From contig MPCW01000006.1 of assembly GCA_001874325.1 (NCBI GenBank), positions 62,001 to 126,000 on the forward strand: a DNA stretch of 64,000 bases, given 5' to 3'. Numbering within the stretch: the first letter of the stretch is position 1; each line of letters starts with the position of its first letter. The position numbers were made by a program, and so were the translations under genes. Positions 1 to 9,306 of this stretch are shown here, piece after piece. The DNA is from Flavobacterium sp. MedPE-SWcel (lineage in GTDB: Bacteria; Bacteroidota; Bacteroidia; Flavobacteriales; Flavobacteriaceae). A model generated the notes under the pieces. It did not search any database. It was not told the DNA's origin and saw only the letters and a program-made list of their open reading frames with translations.

Positions 1-366
1 CTTTCTTATCGATTTCGTAATTTTATCTACTTGATATAATCGCATTTTGTTAGCAGCAGCATACATATAATCAGCAACATTATCTATTGCTGACATTAGA
101 GCATGTATATCCTCTCTATCAAAAGGGGTAAGGAAATTACGACTTAACTCAAGATTTGTTTGATGAGCAATACCTTCAATTATACTTTCAAGTCGCTCTA
201 TTTCAATTAAAAACTCTTCTCTTTTATCTTTTTCATCTTTCGAAGTGTTTACTGCTTCATGCAATTTTTCAGCAATAAGCACTAAATTTTGAGTTGCTTG
301 CTCAAATAGTGGAAAGAATTTTCTGTCCTTAGGCACAAGAAACTGAAAGATGTTATTTATAGACAT
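1..366 (-). CDS. DUF47/PhoU-like phosphate transport accessory protein (partial, C-terminus outside window)
   Basis: 122 codons read leftward from an ATG at 366 and run off the left window edge. The start MSINNIFQFLVPKDRKFF and the following helical, charged sequence (FEQATQNLVLIAEKL, then LSRNFLTPFDREDIH) are typical of DUF47 proteins, soluble PhoU-like helical bundles that accompany PiT phosphate permeases. The RNFLTPFDRED stretch is the clearest family hallmark. A TACCTTTG element on the same strand (388-395) lies 21 nt before the ATG and supports this start. The partner permease is probably to the left of the window. The gene at 643 is a divergent PiT-like permease and may also be related in function. 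Confidence 0.85.
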   Translation of the reverse strand, partial: MSINNIFQFLVPKDRKFFPLFEQATQNLVLIAEKLHEAVNTSKDEKDKREEFLIEIERLESIIEGIAHQTNLELSRNFLTPFDREDIHALMSAIDNVADYMYAAANKMRLYQVDKITKSIRK

Positions 367-387
367 ATAATCGAAATTTTTAATGAG

Positions 388-395
388 CAAAGGTA
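388..395 (-). promoter_or_regulatory. -7 promoter element of the DUF47 gene
   Basis: TACCTTTG on the reverse strand matches the Bacteroidota -7 consensus TAnnTTTG and lies 21 nt upstream of the DUF47 ATG. No clear -33 element was identified. Confidence 0.55.
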
Positions 396-543
396 AGTTT
401 AAAGTGTTATTAAATAGTTAAGCAATGGTGAACTAAACAACATCTAAATCGCCATAAATAGACAATAATAAAACTATGCTAATTATAACAAAAAACTGCA
501 CGATATATCTAATTATTTATGCGTGCATTTAAAAAGTATAAAG

Positions 544-611
544 TATTTTTGCCACTTAACAATTACTTAAAGTACTCTTTTGAGGTTAAAAGGTATTGTA
601 GTATATTTTTG
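544..611 (+). promoter_or_regulatory. Two tandem -7 elements in front of the PiT-like permease
   Basis: TATTTTTG occurs at 544-551 and again at 604-611, both fitting TAnnTTTG. The proximal copy has a TTTG at 579-582 as -33 element with 21 nt between them and lies 31 nt before the ATG. The rest of the 276-nt gap 367-642 holds only the oppositely oriented DUF47 promoter, and nothing else was recognised. Confidence 0.5.
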
Positions 612-642
612 CAGTGTTTTTTAAAAACCCCTACTAATAAAA

Positions 643-1758
643 ATGAAACGAAAAAAATCGCTTCCTACACCTACCCTACTTGGTAGAGTTTCACAAGAAA
701 AATATTTTTTAATATTAATTCTTGCTGTATTTATACTTAGTGCTTTATTTTATGGGCAGCCACAAATTGCTATGTGGATTGGTTTTTTTACCGCAGCCTA
801 CGCTACAGTATCTAATGATAGTATACAATCATTAGGAACATTTATAGAAAGTAATAAAGATAAAAAATGGTATTGGTTATGGCTCTTTACAGGAACCATA
901 TTTTTAGTAACCGTAACTATTAGTTGGGTTATGTATGATGGGGATGTTACGTACAAACGTTTATTAGACCCTGAAACTGGATTAAGTAATTATCCTCACC
1001 CTGATAACTTTTCATTTCTTATACTAATGGCACCTTTAGTATTACTAATACTTACAAGGTTAAAAATGCCAGTTTCTACTACATTTTTAATGTTAAGTGT
1101 CTTTAGTTCTTCTTCTAAAGGTATAACAACAATGATATCTAAAAGTGTATCAGGATACTTTATAGCATTCATAGTATCTGCATTAGTATGGTATTTTGGA
1201 TATAATTATATTAAGAAAAAATTCAAAAGTAGAAAAGTGCACCCTATGTGGATGGTAGCACAATGGCTAGTAAGTGGTACACTGTGGGCTGTATGGGTTA
1301 TGCAAGATGGTGCTAATATTGCTGTATTTTTACCTAGAAAACTTGATGGATTACAGTTTGGAATTTTTAGTGCGGCAATATTTATAGGGCTTGGACTATT
1401 ATTCTTTTTAAGAGGAGATAAAATACAAGAAGTAGTTAGTGAAAAAGTACGTATATCAGATATTAGAGCTGCTACACTTGTCGACTTTACTTATGCATTA
1501 ATACTTGTTTATAAATTATTTATTAGTACGGTACCAATGAGTACAACTTGGATTTTCCTTGGACTTATTGGTGGTCGTGAAATTGCAATAAACTTAGCAA
1601 GACTTAAAAAAGGTAAAAAGCACAAGAAGAAAGCCCTACGCATGATTGGGAAAGACTTTTTATTTGCTGCAATAGGTTTAACAATTTCTTTAATACTAGC
1701 TGCTTCAGTAAATGCTGCTATACGTAATGACCTTATGATATTTTTAGGATTAAAATAA
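643..1758 (+). CDS. PiT-like inorganic phosphate transporter family membrane protein
   Basis: 371 residues with about ten hydrophobic segments. Two internally related signature regions, TVSNDSIQSLGTF near residue 56 and the later LGLIGGREIA, together with the paired PVSTTF and VPMSTTW loops, match the inverted-repeat topology of the PiT (sodium or proton/phosphate) family. The usual GANDVANA-type motif is degenerate (SNDSIQ), so this is a divergent member, and phosphate as substrate is inferred. A DUF47 gene, the usual PiT partner, starts divergently 276 nt away. A strong palindromic terminator follows directly, so it appears monocistronic. Confidence 0.7.
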   Translation: MKRKKSLPTPTLLGRVSQEKYFLILILAVFILSALFYGQPQIAMWIGFFTAAYATVSNDSIQSLGTFIESNKDKKWYWLWLFTGTIFLVTVTISWVMYDGDVTYKRLLDPETGLSNYPHPDNFSFLILMAPLVLLILTRLKMPVSTTFLMLSVFSSSSKGITTMISKSVSGYFIAFIVSALVWYFGYNYIKKKFKSRKVHPMWMVAQWLVSGTLWAVWVMQDGANIAVFLPRKLDGLQFGIFSAAIFIGLGLLFFLRGDKIQEVVSEKVRISDIRAATLVDFTYALILVYKLFISTVPMSTTWIFLGLIGGREIAINLARLKKGKKHKKKALRMIGKDFLFAAIGLTISLILAASVNAAIRNDLMIFLGLK

Positions 1759-1780
1759 ACCTTTACAAAACCTATATATA

Positions 1781-1810
1781 AAAAGGGAACAGTTTAAACT
1801 GTTCCCTTTT
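1781..1810. terminator. Rho-independent terminator after the PiT-like gene
   Basis: A perfect 30-nt palindrome with arms AAAAGGGAACAGTTT and AAACTGTTCCCTTTT followed by further T residues. Confidence 0.85.
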
Positions 1811-1933
1811 TTATTATTTTCTATTTAAAAATATATTTTTTTCAACTACTAGCCGCTAATTATATCAAATATCAAACGATTTCGTATTTTAGCACTCCAA
1901 AATTACATTATCAATAAAATTAAGTACTATACC

Positions 1934-3562
1934 ATGGATATTAACTTCAATAAAAACGAAGACCATAATAAACTTTTACTATCTGAAATGAAACGCAGAC
2001 TTGCAAAGGTAAAACTAGGCGGTGGCGAAAAAAGAATTGCAAAACTACATTCACAAGGTAAAATGACTGCTCGTGAACGTATTGATTATTTGCTTGACAA
2101 AGACAGTAAAAGTATAGAGATAGGTGCTTTTGTTGGTGATGACATGTATAAAGAACATGGCGGATGTCCATCTGGTGGTGTAGTAGTAAAAATTGGTTAT
2201 GTAAGCGGCAAACAATGCGTCGTGGTAGCTAATGATGCTACTGTAAAAGCAGGTGCTTGGTTCCCTATTACTGCTAAGAAAAACTTACGTGCTCAAGAAA
2301 TAGCAATGGAGAATAAATTACCTATTATTTACCTAGTAGATAGTGCAGGTGTTTACCTACCATTACAAGATGAAATATTTCCAGACAAAGAACACTTCGG
2401 ACGTATTTTCCGTAATAATGCTATAATGAGCAGCATGGGAATTACACAAATTGCTGCTGTAATGGGTAGTTGTGTTGCTGGTGGTGCTTATTTACCTATA
2501 ATGAGTGATGAAGCGCTTATAGTAGACAAAACAGGTAGTATTTTCCTTGCAGGAAGTTACTTAGTTAAAGCAGCCATTGGAGAGAGTATTGATAATGAAG
2601 CTTTAGGTGGAGCAACTACACATTGTGAAATATCAGGTGTTACTGATTACAAATCTAAAGATGATAAAGACGCTCTTGACACTATAAAAAATGTTGTAGA
2701 CAAAATAGGCGATTATGATAAAGCAGGTTTTAGTAGAACTAAACCTGAAAAGCCAGCATTAGAAGAAAAGGAAATTTACGGTATACTACCTAAAGCTCGT
2801 AATGAGCAATATGATATGATGGGAATCATTAAAAGAATGGTAGATAATAGTGATTTTGAAGAATATAAAGCAGGATATGGTCAAACTATCATTACTGGGT
2901 ATGCTCGTATAGATGGCTGGGCTGTAGGTATTGTTGCTAATCAACGTAAAGTTGTAAAATCTAAAAAAGGAGAAATGCAGTTTGGTGGTGTTATCTATTC
3001 TGATAGCGCTGATAAAGCTACACGCTTTATAGCTAACTGTAACCAAAAGAAAATACCTCTTGTATTCTTACAAGATGTTACAGGGTTTATGGTAGGTTCT
3101 AAATCAGAACATGGTGGTATTATAAAGGATGGTGCTAAAATGGTAAATGCTGTTAGTAACTCTGTAGTACCTAAGTTCACTGTAGTAGTAGGTAACTCTT
3201 ACGGTGCTGGTAACTATGCTATGTGTGGTAAGGCTTACGATCCTCGCTTTATGTTTGCTTGGCCAAGTGCAGAGCTTGCCGTAATGGGAGGTACACAAGC
3301 AGCAAAAGTATTAATGCAAATAGAGGCTTCATCTTTAAAGGCAAAAGGAGAAGAAATAAATGCTGAAAAAGAAGCTGAGTTATTCGAAAAAATAAAGAAA
3401 CGTTACGATGCTCAAGTATCACCATACTATGCAGCATCTCGTTTATGGACTGATGGTATAATAGACCCTTTAGATACTCGTAAATGGATTTCTATGGGTA
3501 TAGAGGCAGCAGACCACGCTCCTATTGAGAAACCTTTTAACTTAGGCGTAATACAAGTATAA
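1934..3562 (+). CDS. Acyl-CoA carboxylase, carboxyltransferase (beta) subunit, methylcrotonyl-CoA type
   Basis: 542 residues covering both halves of a biotin-dependent carboxyltransferase. The N-terminal crotonase-like half carries FPDKEHFGRIFRN and VMGSCVAGGAYLPIMSDEA, a pattern I associate with 3-methylcrotonyl-CoA carboxylase beta (leucine breakdown). The C-terminal half has FLQDVTGFMVG and NSYGAGNYAMCGKAYDPRF with the second oxyanion-hole glycine pair. It transfers CO2 from carboxybiotin to an acyl-CoA in the cytosol. No biotin carboxylase/carrier alpha subunit is visible nearby, so the partner must be elsewhere, and substrate specificity (methylcrotonyl, propionyl or other) is inferred. 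Confidence 0.9.
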   Translation: MDINFNKNEDHNKLLLSEMKRRLAKVKLGGGEKRIAKLHSQGKMTARERIDYLLDKDSKSIEIGAFVGDDMYKEHGGCPSGGVVVKIGYVSGKQCVVVANDATVKAGAWFPITAKKNLRAQEIAMENKLPIIYLVDSAGVYLPLQDEIFPDKEHFGRIFRNNAIMSSMGITQIAAVMGSCVAGGAYLPIMSDEALIVDKTGSIFLAGSYLVKAAIGESIDNEALGGATTHCEISGVTDYKSKDDKDALDTIKNVVDKIGDYDKAGFSRTKPEKPALEEKEIYGILPKARNEQYDMMGIIKRMVDNSDFEEYKAGYGQTIITGYARIDGWAVGIVANQRKVVKSKKGEMQFGGVIYSDSADKATRFIANCNQKKIPLVFLQDVTGFMVGSKSEHGGIIKDGAKMVNAVSNSVVPKFTVVVGNSYGAGNYAMCGKAYDPRFMFAWPSAELAVMGGTQAAKVLMQIEASSLKAKGEEINAEKEAELFEKIKKRYDAQVSPYYAASRLWTDGIIDPLDTRKWISMGIEAADHAPIEKPFNLGVIQV

Positions 3563-3612
3563 ATTTTAAATACTTTTTATAGTATCTTTAGGCTTCATAA
3601 ATAACAATTATT

Positions 3613-4515
3613 ATGAAGCCTATTTTTTGTTACCTCCTATTTTGTTTTATCACACTTACTATGAGTTCACAATCTCAAATTAAAAAGATTGAAAACTTTA
3701 AGTCTGAATATGTACAGCCACGAAATGTAGAAGTATGGTTGCCTGATGCTTATTTCAACAACTCCGAGCAACAATTCCCCGTATTGTATATGCACGATGG
3801 ACAAAATGTTTTTAATCCTAAAACCGCTTCATACCACGTTGCATGGGAAGCAGATAGTATTGCACAACAACTAATAAACGAAAGCAAAATAAAACCTGTA
3901 ATTATTGTAGCCTCATGGTGTACTGATAAGCGTTTTCATGAATATTTCCCAGAAAAAGCAACACAATACCTTAGTGAGAAAGACAACCAACACATTGAAA
4001 ATGCAAGAGCACATATGGGTACTGCACCTTCAGACTACCTTGCAGATGAATACCTGAACTTTATAACTAAAGAACTAAAGCCGTATATTGATAAAAATTA
4101 TAGAACGCTAAGCGATAAGAATAATACCTCTATATGTGGGAGCTCTATGGGAGGGTTAATATCACTATATGCTATTTGCGAATACCCTGAGGTATTTGGA
4201 CAAGCAGCTTGTGTGTCTACACACTGGTCGGTATTATTTAATAACGATGTTATGAGCCCATCAGAAGCGATACGTCAATACCTTAAAGACAACTTACCTT
4301 CTCCTACCAATCATCGTATTTATTTTGATTATGGTACAGAAACACTCGATCAATACTACGAACCTCATCAAAAAAAGGTTAATACCATAATGACTAAAAA
4401 AGGCTACACTCTTAATGATAACTGGGTTACTAAAAAGTTTGAAGGGGCAAGCCATAATGAACAATCGTGGCAAGAACGATTTGATATTATATTACAATTT
4501 TTATTTGCAAAATAA
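3613..4515 (+). CDS. Exported alpha/beta hydrolase, esterase D/enterochelin-esterase-like
   Basis: 300 residues with an N-terminal signal peptide (MKPIFCYLLFCFITLTMSSQ). The core is a putative esterase fold: LYMHDGQNVF near residue 58 and the nucleophile elbow CGSSMGG, whose central serine is the likely catalytic residue, with a C-terminal GASHNE supplying the histidine. Such proteins hydrolyse carboxylic esters or acylated siderophores in the periplasm, and the substrate here is not evident. The next gene starts 1 nt after its stop codon, so the two are probably co-transcribed. Confidence 0.8.
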   Translation: MKPIFCYLLFCFITLTMSSQSQIKKIENFKSEYVQPRNVEVWLPDAYFNNSEQQFPVLYMHDGQNVFNPKTASYHVAWEADSIAQQLINESKIKPVIIVASWCTDKRFHEYFPEKATQYLSEKDNQHIENARAHMGTAPSDYLADEYLNFITKELKPYIDKNYRTLSDKNNTSICGSSMGGLISLYAICEYPEVFGQAACVSTHWSVLFNNDVMSPSEAIRQYLKDNLPSPTNHRIYFDYGTETLDQYYEPHQKKVNTIMTKKGYTLNDNWVTKKFEGASHNEQSWQERFDIILQFLFAK

Positions 4516-4516
4516 T

Positions 4517-5173
4517 ATGGATACCACCGACGAAAATAAAATGAAAGAACTGGCGCAACATTTGCGATGTCCTGATGGAGATACAGGAATTGAAGTTGCG
4601 AACATGATGAATCAAGTCAATAATAATATTATTACTCGAACCATAGAAAGCCTTAATATTAGTAACGAAAATTCTATACTAGAAATAGGTCCTGGTAATG
4701 GTAATCATATCATAGATGTTATAACACTTGGCTCTAACTTAATGTATCATGGTATCGATATTTCTGAAACCATGATTTTAGAAGCAAAAAAGAATAATAT
4801 TCAGTTTCAAAATGTTTCTTTTCAGCTTACTAATGGTGAAAACATCCCTTTTAAGAATGATAGTTTTGACAAAATTTTCACTGTAAACACTATATACTTC
4901 TGGGAAAATGATTTAGCCTATGCTACTGAAATAGCTCGTGTAATGAAAGAAAAAGCGGTACTTTCTATTGGTTTTATACCCAAAAGTGCCATGGAACAAA
5001 TACCATTTACCAAATATAATTTCAACAAAAAAGATATTCAATCAGTAATAAATCTTCTAGAAAAAGTTGGACTTAAAATTAAAGATACCATTACTGATGT
5101 AGAAATGGTGTTTAGTAATACCGGAGAAGAGATAGAACGAGAATATGTAGTACTAACAGCTACAAAACAATAA
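4517..5173 (+). CDS. Class I SAM-dependent methyltransferase
   Basis: I take the ATG at 4517 (MDTTDENKMKE, 218 residues), 1 nt after the stop of the esterase gene. The open frame extends 34 codons further upstream, but those overlap the esterase coding sequence. Motif I ILEIGPGNGNHI (about residue 55) binds S-adenosylmethionine, and the later DKIFTVNTIYFW and RVMKEKAVLSIGF blocks are motifs II and III of UbiE/Methyltransf_11-type enzymes. The methyl acceptor cannot be predicted from sequence or neighbours. Confidence 0.85.
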   Translation: MDTTDENKMKELAQHLRCPDGDTGIEVANMMNQVNNNIITRTIESLNISNENSILEIGPGNGNHIIDVITLGSNLMYHGIDISETMILEAKKNNIQFQNVSFQLTNGENIPFKNDSFDKIFTVNTIYFWENDLAYATEIARVMKEKAVLSIGFIPKSAMEQIPFTKYNFNKKDIQSVINLLEKVGLKIKDTITDVEMVFSNTGEEIEREYVVLTATKQ

Positions 5174-5212
5174 AACTCTTACCTTTAATAATTACCCAAG
5201 ATAAGTACAGTC

Positions 5213-6829
5213 ATGAAATTTACTTTCACATTCTTTTTATTAATAATAATACACTCGCTATCTGCACAAAATATTACACGACGTGATAGCTTACAGGGTG
5301 GGTTACGTATTGAACGCACATGTTTTGATGTGCAACGTTATGATCTTAATATCACTATAAATCCTAATAAAAAGCACATTAAAGGTTATAACGATATGAC
5401 TTTTAATGTAGTGAATAATACTAGTCGTATTCAGCTTGACTTATTTGAAAATATGCAAGTAGACAGTATAATCTACAACAATAAAAAACTAGTTTATAAT
5501 AGAGATAATGGTGCTGTTTTTATAACATTCCCTGACGAATTAAAGAAAGGTAATAAAGAAAAACTACGTTTTTATTATAATGGTAACCCTATAATAGCAC
5601 ATAACGCTCCATGGGATGGTGGTTTTGTTTTTAGTAAAGATACTCAAGGTAAACCATGGATAGGCGTTGCTGTACAAGGTACAGGTGCTAGCTTATGGTA
5701 TCCTGTAAAAGATCATCAAACAGATGAACCTGACAATGGTGCATCTATAAAAGTAGCCGTACCTAATGGACTAATGAATGTATCTAATGGTCGTTTTATA
5801 GGTAGTAAAAATTTAAATAATGGTTATACACGTTGGGACTGGGAAGTAATAAACCCTATTAACAATTATGACATCACTGTAAACATTGCTGACTATGCTC
5901 ATATACACGACAACATAAATGGACTAGACTTAGACTATTATATTCTAAAAAAGAACAAGAAAAAAGCCCAAAAACACTTTAAAGAGGTAAAACCAATGAT
6001 TGAGTGTTTTGAATCTAAGTTTGGGAAATATCCATTTTATGAAGACGGTTACAAACTAGTTGAAACACCTTATTTGGGTATGGAACATCAAAGTGCTGTA
6101 GCTTATGGTAATGGTTTTAGAAAAGGCTATCAAGGTACTGATTTATCTTTCTCAGGAGTAGGAATGTTATTCGATTATATTACAATACACGAAAGCGGGC
6201 ACGAGTGGTTTGGTAACAGTATCACCTCTAAAGATGTTGCTGACATGTGGATACATGAAAGTTTTACTACATACTCAGAAACAGTATATGTAGAATGTCG
6301 CTACGGATATGATAAAGCCATGAAATACGTTAACGGACAACGTATGAATATATTAAACGATAAACCTATAATCGGTATTTTTGGAGTAAATAGAGAAGGT
6401 TCTAGCGATATGTACTTTAAAGGCACGTTAATGCTAAACACTATACGCCATATTGTTAATGATGATGATAAATGGTGGGCAATGTTATTGAAGTATTCTG
6501 AAACCTATCGTAAACAAATTATTGATAGTAAAACTGTAATCGATTTCTTTAGTAAAGAGAGCGGCATAAACCTTACTCCTGTTTTTAATCAGTATTTGAG
6601 ATATACCAGCATCCCTACATTACAATTACGAATAGATAACAATAAACTAGAATATCGCTGGAAAACAGATGTAAAAAACTTCACGATGCCTGTTGACCTT
6701 ATCATTAATAAAAAAGAGATACGAGTTGAAGCTACTAATAATTGGCAAGTAATTAATTCAAAAATAAAAAGCCTCAACAACGTTGAAGCTCTTAAAAATA
6801 GATTTTATATAAAAGTAGAAAAACTTTAA
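5213..6829 (+). CDS. M1 family zinc metallopeptidase (aminopeptidase N-like), exported
   Basis: 538 residues beginning with a signal peptide (MKFTFTFFLLIIIHSLSAQ). The zinc motif HESGH (H326, E327, H330) is followed 19 residues after H330 by the third ligand E349 in MWIHESFTTYSE, and the exopeptidase-type G-x-M-E-N box appears as GMEH (289-292). The N-terminal beta domain and a short C-terminal part are present, but the long ERAP/PepN C-terminal helical domain is missing, as in compact Bacteroidota M1 enzymes. It probably trims N-terminal residues from peptides in the periplasm. Its 3' end overlaps convergent menE by 4 bp. Confidence 0.9.
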   Translation: MKFTFTFFLLIIIHSLSAQNITRRDSLQGGLRIERTCFDVQRYDLNITINPNKKHIKGYNDMTFNVVNNTSRIQLDLFENMQVDSIIYNNKKLVYNRDNGAVFITFPDELKKGNKEKLRFYYNGNPIIAHNAPWDGGFVFSKDTQGKPWIGVAVQGTGASLWYPVKDHQTDEPDNGASIKVAVPNGLMNVSNGRFIGSKNLNNGYTRWDWEVINPINNYDITVNIADYAHIHDNINGLDLDYYILKKNKKKAQKHFKEVKPMIECFESKFGKYPFYEDGYKLVETPYLGMEHQSAVAYGNGFRKGYQGTDLSFSGVGMLFDYITIHESGHEWFGNSITSKDVADMWIHESFTTYSETVYVECRYGYDKAMKYVNGQRMNILNDKPIIGIFGVNREGSSDMYFKGTLMLNTIRHIVNDDDKWWAMLLKYSETYRKQIIDSKTVIDFFSKESGINLTPVFNQYLRYTSIPTLQLRIDNNKLEYRWKTDVKNFTMPVDLIINKKEIRVEATNNWQVINSKIKSLNNVEALKNRFYIKVEKL

Positions 6830-7884
6830 ACCGTAACTAAACTTTTATTTCTAATTACTTTTCCTGAAGCCGTTTCTTCAAATTTTTCAACAAAAAGAAC
6901 ATCCTTAGGTTTTTCAAACTTATCCAGTTTAGAAAAAACCTCTTGACTTATTTCATAGGGATTTCCTTCTATTATTAAAACCAGCTTTTCTCCTAATTTT
7001 TCATCAGATATACCTTTTACAAAATAGCGTTCATCAATTAAACCTGATAACTTCTCCTCTATTTGTTCAGGAAACAACTTAACTCCTCCACTATTAATTA
7101 CATTATCATACCTGCCTAGCCATATAAACTGATTCTCATTTACTATATCAACAATATCATTTGTAATTATTGATTCTTTACATATCACATAAGGATCAAT
7201 AACAAGACATTGCCTTTCATCTTGCTCTATATTTACATTAGGTAATACGGTAAATGCTTGCTCCCCTATCTTTTTAGCAGCAATATGAGTTACTGTCTCA
7301 GTCATACCGTATGTTTCATAAACTTGAGATGGTAATTTTGATAATTGGTCTGATAAAACTTGATTTACTTTTGCACCCCCTAATATTATTTTCTTTATTT
7401 TATGAAGATTATTATATGAGTGTTGAGCCTGTAATGGTACCATTGCAGCAAAGTTATATATAGTATCTCCTCTTTCTAGTAAACTTAAAGAAGGTTCTAC
7501 TAGATCGAGTTCCCAGCCTAATATAAATGCTCTTACCAACATCATTTTTCCTGCTACATACTGTGTGGGTAAACAATGTAAAGCGCGTATTCCTGCATCT
7601 AAATCAAAAAACTTACCTGTAGCTATTGCTGAGTTTACCATAGCTTGTTTTTCTACCTTTATAAGTTTAGGCACTCCAGTAGTTCCAGAAGTTTTTATCG
7701 TTATAAAGTCATCTTTACTAAACCAGTCTAGTATAAAATCACCTACAGCTCTTTCAAAAGTTTCACCTTCTTTAATAAAACTATAAGCTATTCTACAAAG
7801 ATCTTCTTCATTAAGATTAAAACCGTTTAGCTTAAAATTATTATGTACAAAATGATAGTCTAGTTCACTCATATTCATCTTCAT
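6826..7884 (-). CDS. menE: o-Succinylbenzoate-CoA ligase-like AMP-binding enzyme
   Basis: 352 residues of the ANL adenylating superfamily. The AMP/ATP P-loop IKTSGTTGVPKLIKV is near residue 65, ETYGMTETVTH is motif A5, and LGRYDNVINSGGVKLFPEQIEEKL is the hinge and C-terminal domain entry, with a C-terminal GKVIRNK carrying the catalytic lysine. It is shorter than the usual 450-550 residues, as is common for MenE in this phylum. MenE activates o-succinylbenzoate in menaquinone synthesis. No other men gene is in the window, so the substrate is assigned by family resemblance only. Confidence 0.8.
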   Translation of the reverse strand: MKMNMSELDYHFVHNNFKLNGFNLNEEDLCRIAYSFIKEGETFERAVGDFILDWFSKDDFITIKTSGTTGVPKLIKVEKQAMVNSAIATGKFFDLDAGIRALHCLPTQYVAGKMMLVRAFILGWELDLVEPSLSLLERGDTIYNFAAMVPLQAQHSYNNLHKIKKIILGGAKVNQVLSDQLSKLPSQVYETYGMTETVTHIAAKKIGEQAFTVLPNVNIEQDERQCLVIDPYVICKESIITNDIVDIVNENQFIWLGRYDNVINSGGVKLFPEQIEEKLSGLIDERYFVKGISDEKLGEKLVLIIEGNPYEISQEVFSKLDKFEKPKDVLFVEKFEETASGKVIRNKSLVTV

Positions 7885-7906
7885 TAAATTAATAACAATC
7901 TATAAA

Positions 7907-8803
7907 TCAATCAATAGAAACACGGTCAGTCAACTTTTCTTTCCAGTTTGACCAACGGTACTTCTTACTAAAGATAAATAAAATTATCGGATAAATAATT
8001 AAGAGAGGGAGCAATATGTCAAAACCTGTCGACGGTTGGGCGGTATCCTTCAGTAAAGAGTCAGTTTGAAACGCTGTCCAGTCAGAAGTGACCAATAATG
8101 CTGAAATAAGATTATTTGCCGCATGAAACCCTAATGCAAGCTCCATACCATCGTCCATTAGTGTTATAATACCTAATAAAAAGCCAGTACCTACATAATA
8201 AAAGAGTAGTATGTACCCTATCTTACCTACTTCAGGATTTGCTATATGCATTACTCCAAAAATCACAGAAGTAATAATAAGTGGTATTAATCTGCTTCTT
8301 GTAACAACACCAATACCTTGCATTAAATAACCTCTAAAGAGGTACTCTTCAAAACTTGTTTGCATAGGCACCATAATTATAGCTACAAAAGCTAGTATTG
8401 CAAAAGGTATAGGCTTAAAGTTTAGTATAAAGCTTTCGGGACTCGATACATAAGCTATACCTACAAGTGCTGCTGTAATACCACCCCAAAGTCCAAAAGA
8501 AAAGAAAATACGTTTCCAATCTATTTTTTCTCTTGCAGTGGTAAGACTTGTAATACTTTGTTTGTGCGCATACTTTACCCAAGACAATAAGGCTACTAAA
8601 AGTACAGCCATAGGTAATAATGTTTCAAAAAATACTTGGTTCGTTCCTTTCTCTTCAACCTGCTCTCTTAATAGTTCCTCTACATCTATATTCATTAATT
8701 CTATTGTCAAATAATTCAATACAATTAATGCTAAAAAGATGATAGGTATAGGCAGATATTTTGTAAAATCGAAGTTCTTAGTGTACGCCTGTTTTATAAA
8801 CAT
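7907..8803 (-). CDS. CPBP family intramembrane glutamic endopeptidase (CAAX protease-like)
   Basis: 298 residues with about eight membrane segments. The family motifs are present in order: FEEYLFRG with E152, E153 and R157, then GVMHIAN and GFHAANN supplying the two conserved histidines. CPBP (Abi) proteins are membrane proteases related to Rce1 and in bacteria are often linked to bacteriocin processing or self-protection. Nothing nearby suggests a substrate. It lies 22 nt downstream of menE's start on the same strand, so the gene order is CPBP then menE, probably one transcript. Confidence 0.85.
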   Translation of the reverse strand: MFIKQAYTKNFDFTKYLPIPIIFLALIVLNYLTIELMNIDVEELLREQVEEKGTNQVFFETLLPMAVLLVALLSWVKYAHKQSITSLTTAREKIDWKRIFFSFGLWGGITAALVGIAYVSSPESFILNFKPIPFAILAFVAIIMVPMQTSFEEYLFRGYLMQGIGVVTRSRLIPLIITSVIFGVMHIANPEVGKIGYILLFYYVGTGFLLGIITLMDDGMELALGFHAANNLISALLVTSDWTAFQTDSLLKDTAQPSTGFDILLPLLIIYPIILFIFSKKYRWSNWKEKLTDRVSID

Positions 8804-8882
8804 AATAGTTAATTAAATCTTAGAATTGGACTAATATACTTCTATTTCCATTATTAATAGTTTTCTTTGCAAAAAAAGAAAT

Positions 8883-9227
8883 ATGCTAACGATATACCAC
8901 AATCCTAGATGTAGCAAATCACGCGAAGGGCTACAATTACTAGAGTCAAAGAATACACCTTTTACTGTTGTAAAATACCTTAACGAAAACCTAACCAAGC
9001 AAGAAGTTACTACACTTATTAACAAACTAGCTATTAAACCAATAGAGCTTGTTAGAGTAAAAGAAGCTATCTGGAAAGAAAATTATAAAGGCTTAGAGTC
9101 AATTGATGATAACACTATTATTGATGCATTAGTAAAGTACCCTAAACTTATAGAACGTCCCATTGTAGTAAATGGAGACAAAGCGGTTATTGCTAGACCT
9201 GCTAGTAATATCGAATCGATACTTTAA
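8883..9227 (+). CDS. arsC: ArsC/Spx family arsenate reductase (glutaredoxin type)
   Basis: 114 residues with the thioredoxin-fold ArsC signature YHNPRCSKS near the N-terminus. C10 is the expected catalytic thiol, followed by KSREGL and, later, LIERPIVV, the conserved block near the arsenate pocket. Enzymes of this type reduce arsenate using glutaredoxin/glutathione, but many genomes keep ArsC-like proteins outside ars operons with unknown roles, and there is no arsenite pump or ArsR here. It is transcribed divergently from the CPBP protease gene. Confidence 0.85.
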   Translation: MLTIYHNPRCSKSREGLQLLESKNTPFTVVKYLNENLTKQEVTTLINKLAIKPIELVRVKEAIWKENYKGLESIDDNTIIDALVKYPKLIERPIVVNGDKAVIARPASNIESIL

Positions 9228-9306
9228 CAAACCTTTAAGATTACACGTTTAAACCTGTTACATTTTTTACTGTCTTACAGGCTAATTTTATATATAAATA
9301 TATTTC

